DNA from: an uncultured Collinsella sp.
Lineage (GTDB): Bacteria > Actinomycetota > Coriobacteriia > Coriobacteriales > Coriobacteriaceae
NCBI GenBank assembly: GCA_900549335.1
Contig: UROJ01000081.1
Coordinates: 1 to 6,841, forward strand
Length of the DNA stretch: 6,841 nt
Direction of reading: 5' to 3'
Shown here: piece after piece, positions 1-5,032 of the stretch
How positions within the stretch are numbered: position 1 is the first letter of the stretch
Layout: each line of letters starts with the position of its first letter
Notes under the pieces: generated by a model
Told to the model about the DNA's origin: nothing
The model's input: only the letters and a program-made list of their open reading frames with translations
Database searches by the model: none
Program-made: the position numbers and the translations under genes

Positions 1-602
1 TGCCCGATGCTGTGCTGCTCGATATCATGCTGCCCGACACCGATGGCTTGGCGATTATGCGTCGCCTGCGTGCCGATCGCCTGACGGCGACGGTGCCCAT
101 CATGATGCTTACCGCCAAGGACACCGAGCTCGACAAGGTGATGGCGCTCGATGGCGGTGCCGACGATTACCTGACTAAGCCGTTTTCGCTCATGGAGCTT
201 GCGAGCCGCTGCCGCGCACTGCTGCGTCGCGGCGGCATGGTCAAGCAGGCGAGCGATGTGCTCAGCGTGGGCGACATCGTGCTTTCGCCCAGCCATCGCG
301 AGGTGACCGTTGCCGGCGAGCCGCTTAAGCTCACCCTGCGCGAGTTCGACCTGCTCGAGTACCTCATGCGCAAGCCCGGCGTGGTCTTTACCCGCGAGTC
401 GTTGCTGCAGAGCGTGTGGGGCTGGGACTTCGACGGCGGTTCGCGCACCGTTGACGTGCACGTGCAGACGCTTCGCCAAAAACTGGGCGAGCATGCCAGC
501 GCCATCGAGACCGTGCGCGGCGTGGGTTATCGCCTGGCCGAGCCTTCTGCCGGTGATGGTGCCGAAGGCGACGACACCGCGGCCACCGCATCGGAGGAGT
601 AA
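1..602 (+). CDS. OmpR/PhoB-family response regulator, 5' end outside window
   Basis: This is a DNA-binding response regulator that takes a phosphoryl group from a partner histidine kinase and then controls transcription. The frame is open to the left edge (in-frame codons begin at base 3, reading PDAVLLDIMLPDTDG), so the gene is truncated and the GTG at 12 is an internal valine codon. The receiver domain is visible from its phospho-acceptor Asp (codon 21-23), with the conserved Thr of MMLTAKD at 111-113 and the Lys of LTKPF at 177-179. A linker follows, then a winged-helix DNA-binding domain (about 255-540) with the typical TLREFDLLEYL, RTVDVHVQTLRQKL and ETVRGVGYRL blocks. The protein ends in an Asp/Glu/Ala-rich tail of about 20 residues beyond the wing. 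The gene stops three bases before a histidine kinase gene, which is almost certainly its partner. The regulon cannot be read from the sequence; similarity to PhoB/PhoP is at family level only. Confidence 0.95.
   Translation, partial: PDAVLLDIMLPDTDGLAIMRRLRADRLTATVPIMMLTAKDTELDKVMALDGGADDYLTKPFSLMELASRCRALLRRGGMVKQASDVLSVGDIVLSPSHREVTVAGEPLKLTLREFDLLEYLMRKPGVVFTRESLLQSVWGWDFDGGSRTVDVHVQTLRQKLGEHASAIETVRGVGYRLAEPSAGDGAEGDDTAATASEE
593..599 (+). promoter_or_regulatory. Ribosome binding site for the histidine kinase, inside the regulator's 3' end
   Basis: GGAGGAG lies 6 bases before the GTG at 606 and overlaps the last codons of the response regulator, just before its TAA. It supports GTG 606 as the kinase start and suggests translational coupling of the pair. 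Confidence 0.75.
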
Positions 603-605
603 CCC

Positions 606-2030
606 GTGGTCTTCGCCCCCCAGGGAAAACATACGCTGTCGCACCGCGTTTTTGTGACGATCTTTGTCTGCGCCATGGCAGTTATCGTGGCGTTTACGGT
701 GCTGGGTGCGTTCTTTGTGCAAAACACTTTGGCGGATGCCACGAGTGCCAATCTGGCGCAGGAAACCGAGCTCATTGCTGCCGCCCTCGACGAGCAGCAG
801 GAGCCCATTCCGTTCTTGCGAAGCCTCGATCGCGAGGATCTTCGTATCACGCTGATCAATAAGGACGGATCTGTTGCCTACGACAACGAGGCGTCGCCTT
901 CCACACTGCCCAACCATGGCGATCGCCCCGAGGTCATCGAGGCCTTTGAGAGTGGTTCGGGTTCCGCGGAGCGCGCAAGCTCTACACTCGACGAGATTAT
1001 GCTGTATCGCGCCGTCACCCTTGATAACGGCCAGGTCGTTCGCTTGGCGCAGGCCCAGCCTGGCGTTGCGGCGATTTTGCTGTCGATGCTGGCGCCGATG
1101 CTGCTTATCGCAGCAGCGGGTGCGGTACTCTCGTTTTTTATGGCGCGCCGTGAGTCCCGTGCCATCATCGCGCCGTTGCAAGAGGTGGATTTGGATCACC
1201 CACGCCGTAGCTATGAGCACGCCTATGCCGAGATGGTCCCCATGCTTGAGCGTATCGAGTCGCAGCGCCAGGAACTCAAGCGCCAAATGGCGGTGCTAGC
1301 GGACAATGACCGTATGCGCCGCGAGTTCACGGCGAATATCACCCATGAGCTCAAGACGCCGCTTACGGCGATTTCGGGCTATGCCGAGCTCATCGCAAAT
1401 GGCATGGTCGAGGGCGAGGACGACCTGCGCAACTTTGGCGGTCGCATCTATCGTGAGGCGGGCCGCTTGGCAGCGCTTGTCAACGACATCCTTACGCTGT
1501 CTAACTTGGACGAGGCCGAACGTGCAACTGAGGGCGAGGCGGTGCCCATTGGGTCCACGGAGCCTATTGAGCTCTCGCGTGCGATCTACGCGGTTGAACA
1601 GCGTCTTGAACAGGTTGCCCGTCAGGCGAATGTGACGATAAGTCATGAGACCAAGCCTGTGGTCATCGAAGGCGTGTCGCGCTTGGTCGACGAGCTCATC
1701 TATAATCTGGCAAGCAACGCCATCCGCTACAATCGGCCCGGAGGTACGGTTACGCTGCAGTGCGGCACCAACGACGAAGGCCATCCGTTCCTCGCTGTCG
1801 CCGACACGGGAATCGGTATCGCGCCTGAAGAACAGGGCAAGGTATTTGAGCGGTTCTATCGCGTGGACAAGAGTAGGTCCAAGGCACGCGGCGGAACCGG
1901 CCTGGGGCTTGCCATTGTCAAGCATGCGGCCCTGTATCATCACGCCACGCTTGATCTGTCGAGCGAGTTGGGCGTGGGAACCACCATTACGGTGACGTTT
2001 CCCATACAGCAGGACGAGCCATTCGCATAG
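606..2030 (+). CDS. Membrane sensor histidine kinase (PhoR/WalK-like)
   Basis: This 474-residue sensor kinase autophosphorylates on histidine and passes the phosphate to the regulator encoded three bases upstream. It starts with GTG behind a good ribosome site. Order of parts: a short basic N-terminus, TM1 (about 16-38), an extracellular sensor domain of about 115 residues (PAS-like by position, not clearly assignable), TM2 (about 155-179), then a short HAMP-like linker reading DLDHPRRSYEHAYAEM, a form I associate with Gram-positive PhoR-type kinases. The HisKA H-box FTANITHELKTPL has phospho-His 247. The ATPase domain has the N-box (ELIYNLASNAIRYN, 363-376), G1 (DTGIGI, 400-405), F-box (FERFYRVDKSR, 414-424) and G2 (GGTGLGLAIVKH, 429-440). 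All catalytic boxes are intact, so it should be active. The input signal is unknown; phosphate limitation or envelope stress would be guesses from the family. It sits in one operon with the regulator. Confidence 0.95.
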   Translation: MVFAPQGKHTLSHRVFVTIFVCAMAVIVAFTVLGAFFVQNTLADATSANLAQETELIAAALDEQQEPIPFLRSLDREDLRITLINKDGSVAYDNEASPSTLPNHGDRPEVIEAFESGSGSAERASSTLDEIMLYRAVTLDNGQVVRLAQAQPGVAAILLSMLAPMLLIAAAGAVLSFFMARRESRAIIAPLQEVDLDHPRRSYEHAYAEMVPMLERIESQRQELKRQMAVLADNDRMRREFTANITHELKTPLTAISGYAELIANGMVEGEDDLRNFGGRIYREAGRLAALVNDILTLSNLDEAERATEGEAVPIGSTEPIELSRAIYAVEQRLEQVARQANVTISHETKPVVIEGVSRLVDELIYNLASNAIRYNRPGGTVTLQCGTNDEGHPFLAVADTGIGIAPEEQGKVFERFYRVDKSRSKARGGTGLGLAIVKHAALYHHATLDLSSELGVGTTITVTFPIQQDEPFA

Positions 2031-2054
2031 CGATACAACATAGATATTGATATA

Positions 2055-2098
2055 GACGCCGCATTTGACTTTCGGGTGCGGCGTTGTTGTGCAATTTT
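2055..2098 (+). terminator. Probable intrinsic terminator after the two-component operon
   Basis: ACGCCGCA (2056-2063) pairs perfectly with TGCGGCGT (2077-2084), and G-U pairs can extend the stem slightly into the loop. The T-rich stretch after it is interrupted (TGTTGTGCAATTTT), so termination may be incomplete. It lies 25 bases after the kinase stop and before the next gene's promoter region, as expected for an operon end. Confidence 0.6.
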
Positions 2099-2149
2099 AC
2101 GATTGCTTCCGACATTTTTACAGGAGAGCCTGTTTCTTATGTATAGAGT

Positions 2150-2178
2150 TTGGTCTCGGTAAAAAGATGCGATAACAT
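2150..2178 (+). promoter_or_regulatory. Candidate sigma-70-type promoter for the CpsC-CpsD-CpsB operon
   Basis: TTGGTC (2150-2155) and TAACAT (2173-2178) are separated by 17 bases and would start transcription near 2185, giving a leader of about 40 nt. An alternative is TTTACA (2117-2122) with TATAGA (2142-2147), which has a better -35 but a 19-base spacer. Matches to consensus are moderate, so the choice is uncertain. A small inverted repeat, ACAGG/CCTGT (2120-2133), lies beside the alternative -35. Confidence 0.35.
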
Positions 2179-2179
2179 A

Positions 2180-2199
2180 CGGACAGTTTTGTCAATCCG
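2180..2199 (+). other. Small hairpin in the leader of the polysaccharide module
   Basis: GACA (2182-2185) pairs with TGTC (2190-2193) around a GTTT loop, and CGG (2180-2182) could instead reach CCG (2197-2199) across a bulge. It lies between the promoter candidate and the ribosome site. The stem is weak, so a regulatory role is only possible, not shown. Confidence 0.2.
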
Positions 2200-2225
2200 A
2201 ACTGGGGAAATGAAAGGCAAGCTGC

Positions 2226-2882
2226 ATGACCCTTCTCGAACTGTTCCAGCTGCTGAAGAAGCACCTCAAGCTGGTCATCACCCTTCCGGTGGTCTGCGCG
2301 ATCGCCATGGGCATCGTGTCCTTCGTTGCGATGGACAACACCTACACCGCGACGACGAGCATGTACATTCTCGCCAAGACCGACGATAGCGGTCAGATGA
2401 GCTACAACGATCTCTCGGCGAGCCAGATGCTTTCCAACGATATCGCCACGCTGCTGGATAGCGATAGCGTTAAGAGCGGTGCAGCCAATGAACTGGGCCT
2501 CACCGATCTGGATGACTACAAGGTGTCTGTTTCCTCCGAGACCACCACGCGTGTCATTACGCTTTCGGTTACCGGCACCGATGCCAAGGAGACGGCTAAG
2601 GTCGCAAAGGCCATGGCCAGCTCGGTGAGTACGGTCGCTCAGAACGTCGGCGCTGCCCAGAGCATCAACGTTATCGACGAGGCTAAGACCCCCGAAGCCC
2701 CCAGCGGCCCCAAGCGCACGCTGTATATTGCCGTCGCGTTCCTCGCCGGTATCTTTATCGCAGTTGCCTATGTCGTTTTGGCAGACATGCTCAATACCCG
2801 CATCCGCGGTGCCGAAGAGGCAGAAGAGCTCCTGGGTATTCCCGTTGTTGGCCGAATTCCGGCTATGAAAGGTGGTAAATAG
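2226..2882 (+). CDS. cpsC: Polysaccharide co-polymerase / BY-kinase membrane adaptor (CpsC/YwqC/CapA type)
   Basis: This 218-residue Wzz-family membrane protein is expected to influence exopolysaccharide chain length and to recruit and activate the separate tyrosine kinase encoded next. It starts at ATG 2226, with an AAAGG ribosome site at 2213-2217. It has the classic two-helix layout: a cytoplasmic N-terminus (LLELFQLLKKHLKLV), TM1 about 15-36, an extracytoplasmic loop of about 125 residues that includes TYTATTSMYILAK, then the proline-rich TPEAPSGPKRTLY motif (155-167) just before TM2 (about 165-187), and a short cytoplasmic tail ending GIPVVGRIPAMKGGK. That tail is where this class contacts the kinase; BY-kinases of Gram-negatives fuse the two parts, whereas here they are split as in Firmicutes. 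Length and order fit CpsC/YwqC. The kinase gene starts 2 bases after its stop, indicating an operon. The polymer it serves is not identifiable from this window. Confidence 0.9.
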   Translation: MTLLELFQLLKKHLKLVITLPVVCAIAMGIVSFVAMDNTYTATTSMYILAKTDDSGQMSYNDLSASQMLSNDIATLLDSDSVKSGAANELGLTDLDDYKVSVSSETTTRVITLSVTGTDAKETAKVAKAMASSVSTVAQNVGAAQSINVIDEAKTPEAPSGPKRTLYIAVAFLAGIFIAVAYVVLADMLNTRIRGAEEAEELLGIPVVGRIPAMKGGK

Positions 2883-2884
2883 GC

Positions 2885-3622
2885 ATGGCTAAGGCAAAGA
2901 ACACCGATAAGCTCGTTGTACAGAATGCCGCCAAGACCCTTCTGGCCAACATCCGCTTTGCGAGCGTGGATGACCCCATTCGCACCATCACCGTTACCTC
3001 CTCGATTCCCAACGAGGGCAAGTCTACGGTTTCCATTAACCTTGCTCAGGCAATCGCCACGAGCGGCAAGTCCGTGCTCCTGGTCGAGGCCGATATGCGC
3101 CGCAGGTCCCTTTCCGATATGCTCGGCGTTCGTTCGCGCGGCGGACTCTATGCGGTCCTTTCCGAGCAGATCTCCATTGACCAGGCAATTGTCGAGACGG
3201 GTCAGAAGAACTTCTACTTCCTCGATGCCGAGCCGCACATTCCCAATCCTGCCGACATCATCGTCTCCCATCGCTTTGCCAAGCTGGTAAAGGCACTGTC
3301 CGCCAAGTTCCAGTACGTCATCTTCGATGCTCCTCCGGTCGGCACCTTCATCGATGCTGCCGAGATTGCCAGCCTGACCGACGGCACGCTGTTCGTGGTG
3401 CGCGAGGACTTTACCAAGCGCGAAGAGGCGCTCAACGCTATCGCCCAGCTTAAGAAGTCCGAGAAGGTCAAGCTCATCGGTACCGTCATGAATTACTGTG
3501 AGACCGAGACCAGCGAGTACTACTATTCTTACTACACCAAGGACGGTAAGAAGGTTAAGAAGGGCTCCGGCGATCAGGGCGCTTCCAAAAAGGGCATCTT
3601 TACCAACCGAGCAAACGTTTAG
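2885..3622 (+). CDS. cpsD: Cytoplasmic tyrosine-protein kinase (BY-kinase, CpsD/YwqD type)
   Basis: This 245-residue P-loop bacterial tyrosine kinase is expected to autophosphorylate on its tyrosine tail and to act with the membrane adaptor encoded immediately upstream. The ribosome site AAAGGTGG (2868-2875) precedes ATG 2885. The Walker A motif is SSIPNEGKST (39-48, Lys 46), Walker A' is VLLVEADMRRR (64-74, Asp 70) and Walker B is YVIFDAPPV (144-152, Asp 148). The PADII stretch (122-126) is typical of the family. The C-terminus carries the tyrosine cluster EYYYSYY (211-217), the expected autophosphorylation site, followed by a Lys/Gly-rich tail. The N-terminal part (AAKTLLANIRFASVDDPIRTI) matches the region that packs between subunits in the ring-shaped octamer of known homologues. 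The MinD/ParA-like fold could suggest a partitioning protein, but the tyrosine tail and the neighbours argue for a BY-kinase. Confidence 0.94.
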   Translation: MAKAKNTDKLVVQNAAKTLLANIRFASVDDPIRTITVTSSIPNEGKSTVSINLAQAIATSGKSVLLVEADMRRRSLSDMLGVRSRGGLYAVLSEQISIDQAIVETGQKNFYFLDAEPHIPNPADIIVSHRFAKLVKALSAKFQYVIFDAPPVGTFIDAAEIASLTDGTLFVVREDFTKREEALNAIAQLKKSEKVKLIGTVMNYCETETSEYYYSYYTKDGKKVKKGSGDQGASKKGIFTNRANV

Positions 3623-3639
3623 TTGATTAAGGCCGACCT

Positions 3640-4290
3640 ATGCGTGACATTCATTGCCATATCTTGCCGGGTGTAGACGACGGCGCCGCCGATCTTGATG
3701 AGAGCTTGGCGATGCTCGAGGCTGCCAAGCGGGCTGGTGTAACCAGAATTGTTTGCACTCCTCACTGCCGTGATCCCTATTTTGATTACGACAAGATGTG
3801 GGATGCCTTTGAGCTGCTGCGTGATAACGCTGACGGTTTTCCGCTCCAGATGGGCTTCGAGGTCAACCATCGAAAGCTCGTTGAGCTTGGTATCGATGCC
3901 GCGGAGCACTTGCATTTCGATGGGACCAATGAGTTCCTGCTCGAGCTTTCGACGCATGCCGATGCGTATGCGTTTAGAGAGTACGAGAACACGATTTACG
4001 ATTTGCAGTGCCGTGGCTACCAGGTGATCATCGCTCATCCTGAGCGCTATCGTGCGGTTCAAAAGGATGTAAGCGTGGCGGAGCGCCTGGTCGATATGGG
4101 CTGCAAGCTGCAGGCTTCGGCGGACTTTATTGCCGGCGGTCGCTTTGGTCGCGAGAAAAAGCCGGCACAGCGTCTGTTCGATCAGAACCTGTACAGCTTC
4201 ATCGCGAGCGATGCCCATAACGTGGGTCATTACGACTGCTTGGCGAAGGCTCGTGCGAAGTTTAGCGTGCGCGGAGCTCATTTTCGCTAA
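3640..4290 (+). CDS. cpsB: PHP-family protein-tyrosine phosphatase (CpsB/YwqE type)
   Basis: This 216-residue metal-dependent phosphatase of the PHP superfamily is expected to dephosphorylate the tyrosine tail of the kinase encoded 17 bases upstream and so reset the polysaccharide control cycle. The ribosome site AAGG (3629-3632) lies 7 bases before ATG 3640. Likely metal-binding and active-site motifs are all present: DIHCHILPGVDDGA (3-16, His 5 and His 7), TPH (40-42), GFEVNH (72-77, Glu 74), LLEL (100-103), IIAHPERYR (130-138, His 133) and ASDAHN (189-194, Asp 191 and His 193). Length fits the family, whose members run to about 240-255 residues, though this one is at the short end and finishes soon after the last motif. 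It is unrelated to low-molecular-weight Cys-based tyrosine phosphatases. Nothing suggests inactivation. The three genes are tightly packed and very likely one transcript. Confidence 0.93.
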   Translation: MRDIHCHILPGVDDGAADLDESLAMLEAAKRAGVTRIVCTPHCRDPYFDYDKMWDAFELLRDNADGFPLQMGFEVNHRKLVELGIDAAEHLHFDGTNEFLLELSTHADAYAFREYENTIYDLQCRGYQVIIAHPERYRAVQKDVSVAERLVDMGCKLQASADFIAGGRFGREKKPAQRLFDQNLYSFIASDAHNVGHYDCLAKARAKFSVRGAHFR

Positions 4291-4317
4291 TATCTGTCCC
4301 TAACGTTCGCATTGAAT

Positions 4318-4324
4318 GAAAGGG
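4318..4324 (+). promoter_or_regulatory. Ribosome binding site fixing the acetyltransferase start at ATG 4330
   Basis: GAAAGGG lies 5 bases before ATG 4330. An in-frame TTG at 4312 would place this ribosome site inside the gene and has no site of its own, so the ATG is preferred. Confidence 0.7.
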
Positions 4325-4329
4325 CAGCC

Positions 4330-4830
4330 ATGGATATCCAACTTAAGACGGGATGCTTTGATGACGCGGCGTTGGTGCGCCGCGTCGTTTTTATGGACGA
4401 GCAGGGCTACGAGAATGAGTTCGACGCTATCGACGAGGATCCGAACTGCATCCATGTGACGCTCTATGTAGACGGTGAGCTTGCCGGTTGCTCGCGCGTG
4501 TTTCCCGAAGAGCTTGAGCGCGCGGCTGACGCAGAGGCTCCGGTGTCGCCGGCGTGCGACTTGGACGAAGGCGTCGCGGCGGGGGAGACCTACATTATGG
4601 GGCGCGTGGCCGTGCTGCCGAGCATGCGCCGTCGCGGTCTGGCGAGCAAGATTGTCGAGGTCAGTGATACGTGCGCGCGTGATGCCGGCGCCAAGCTCAT
4701 TAAGCTGCATGCGCAGGAATACGTGCTGCCGCTCTATGCCAAGGCGGGCTACACGCAGATTGCCCCGGTGGACTACGAAGACGAGGGCCAGCCCCATGTT
4801 TGGATGGCCAAGCGCGTAGATGGCAGATAG
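4330..4830 (+). CDS. GNAT-family N-acetyltransferase (ElaA/YjcF-like)
   Basis: This 166-residue acetyl-CoA-dependent acyltransferase is presumably cytoplasmic. Family hallmarks are the FMDEQGYENEFDAIDEDPNCIHV block (21-43), the strand ETYIMGRVAVLPSMR (86-100) leading into the acetyl-CoA pyrophosphate loop R-R-R-G-L-A (100-105), the LHAQEYVLPLYAKAGY segment (126-141) and the terminal QPHVWMAKR. The FxDEQ, LHAQ and PHVWM blocks recall ElaA and YjcF proteins, whose physiological substrates are poorly known, so no substrate is assigned. Residues about 60-86 form an Ala/Glu/Asp-rich stretch between two core strands that looks longer than usual. The gene follows the phosphatase by 39 bases with no terminator seen between them, so co-transcription is plausible, but a functional link to polysaccharide control is not shown. 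Its TAG stop directly abuts a palindromic repeat unit. Confidence 0.88.
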   Translation: MDIQLKTGCFDDAALVRRVVFMDEQGYENEFDAIDEDPNCIHVTLYVDGELAGCSRVFPEELERAADAEAPVSPACDLDEGVAAGETYIMGRVAVLPSMRRRGLASKIVEVSDTCARDAGAKLIKLHAQEYVLPLYAKAGYTQIAPVDYEDEGQPHVWMAKRVDGR

Positions 4831-4868
4831 GGACGTTCCTTTTCTGCCGGCAGTCGGGGACACTCCTT
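4830..4868. repeat. Composite palindromic repeat unit (REP-like candidate)
   Basis: Two 12-mers, GGGACGTTCCTT (4830-4841) and GGGACACTCCTT (4857-4868), match at 10 of 12 positions and flank a perfect 10-bp palindrome CTGCCGGCAG (4844-4853). GTTCC of the first copy can also pair with GGGAC of the second (with one G-U), so the whole unit can fold with the palindrome in the middle. It starts on the last base of the acetyltransferase stop codon. No good T-tract follows, so it is not a typical terminator. The layout resembles dispersed extragenic palindromic elements, but only one copy is visible here. Confidence 0.5.
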
Positions 4869-4894
4869 GGCAATTGGCGCATCGGAGCGCTCTG

Positions 4895-4920
4895 ACATAC
4901 AGTTTTTCGATTCCGTATGT
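4895..4920. repeat. Inverted repeat ACATAC-N14-GTATGT upstream of htpG
   Basis: The arms (4895-4900 and 4915-4920) are perfect reverse complements separated by 14 bases that include a T5 run. A near-palindrome CGGAGCGCTCTG (4883-4894) sits just before it. It lies upstream of the -10 candidate, where an operator or activator site would be, but the arms are short and AT-rich. It does not match the CIRCE (HrcA) or HAIR (HspR) heat-shock operators as I know them. Confidence 0.3.
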
Positions 4921-4946
4921 ATATATGCGCGCTAATGGGTTATAAA
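4918..4946 (+). promoter_or_regulatory. Candidate htpG promoter with TATAAA -10
   Basis: TATAAA (4941-4946, within TTATAAAAT) is a good -10 element. At 17 bases upstream the -35 position reads TGTATA (4918-4923), a poor match, which suggests dependence on an activator, an alternative sigma factor or an unusual -35. CTGACA (4892-4897) is a good -35 but would need TATGTA (4916-4921) as its -10. Transcription from TATAAA would start near 4953, giving a leader of about 80 nt. Confidence 0.45.
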
Positions 4947-4977
4947 ATCTAAGTCTGAACATAGCAGGTCTGCGATG

Positions 4978-5002
4978 CGGCTCGGGCAACCGGGCCGTTT
5001 TT
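4978..5002 (+). terminator. Intrinsic terminator/attenuator hairpin in the htpG leader
   Basis: CGGCTCGG (4978-4985) pairs with CCGGGCCG (4990-4997) over 8 bp (one G-U) around a GCAA tetraloop, followed directly by TTTTT (4998-5002). This is a strong intrinsic-terminator layout. It lies after the -10 candidate and only 30 bases before the htpG ATG, too close for another promoter to fit comfortably downstream. Transcripts reaching htpG would therefore have to read through it. It could be an attenuator, the end of a roughly 50-nt leader RNA, or a terminator for read-through from upstream. Confidence 0.6.
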
Positions 5003-5020
5003 GCGGACGGGGGTAGCGCG

Positions 5021-5026
5021 AAAGGA
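5021..5026 (+). promoter_or_regulatory. Ribosome binding site of htpG
   Basis: AAAGGA lies 6 bases before ATG 5033. It fixes the start of htpG, whose N-terminus MRQFKTESKKLLDLMINSIY aligns with the conserved start of bacterial Hsp90. Confidence 0.75.
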
Positions 5027-5032
5027 CTGCAC

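Noticed and set aside
12..602. GTG at 12 as the true start of the response regulator
   Set aside because: The frame stays open upstream to base 3, and the preceding residues (PDA before VLLDIMLPD) fit the receiver core. A start at 12 would remove most of the receiver domain.
1296..1943. Minus-strand open frame opposite the histidine kinase
   Set aside because: It lies antisense to the conserved HisKA/ATPase boxes, and I saw no homology, ribosome site or promoter to support it.
2150..2389. Small + strand open frame beginning GTG 2150
   Set aside because: It overlaps the CpsC-type gene in another frame, has no ribosome site, and begins within the promoter candidate.
3619..4281. Minus-strand open frame opposite the phosphatase
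   Set aside because: It mirrors almost exactly the extent of the PHP phosphatase gene, whose metal-binding motifs are all intact; it is a shadow frame.
4312..4329. TTG 4312 as start of the acetyltransferase
   Set aside because: It would place the clear GAAAGGG ribosome site inside the gene; ATG 4330 is correctly spaced and begins at the expected N-terminus.
4831..5032. Heat-shock operators (CIRCE or HAIR) upstream of htpG
   Set aside because: I looked for TTAGCACTC-N9-GAGTGCTAA and CTTGAGT-N7-ACTCAAG type repeats and found none; the inverted repeats present are different.
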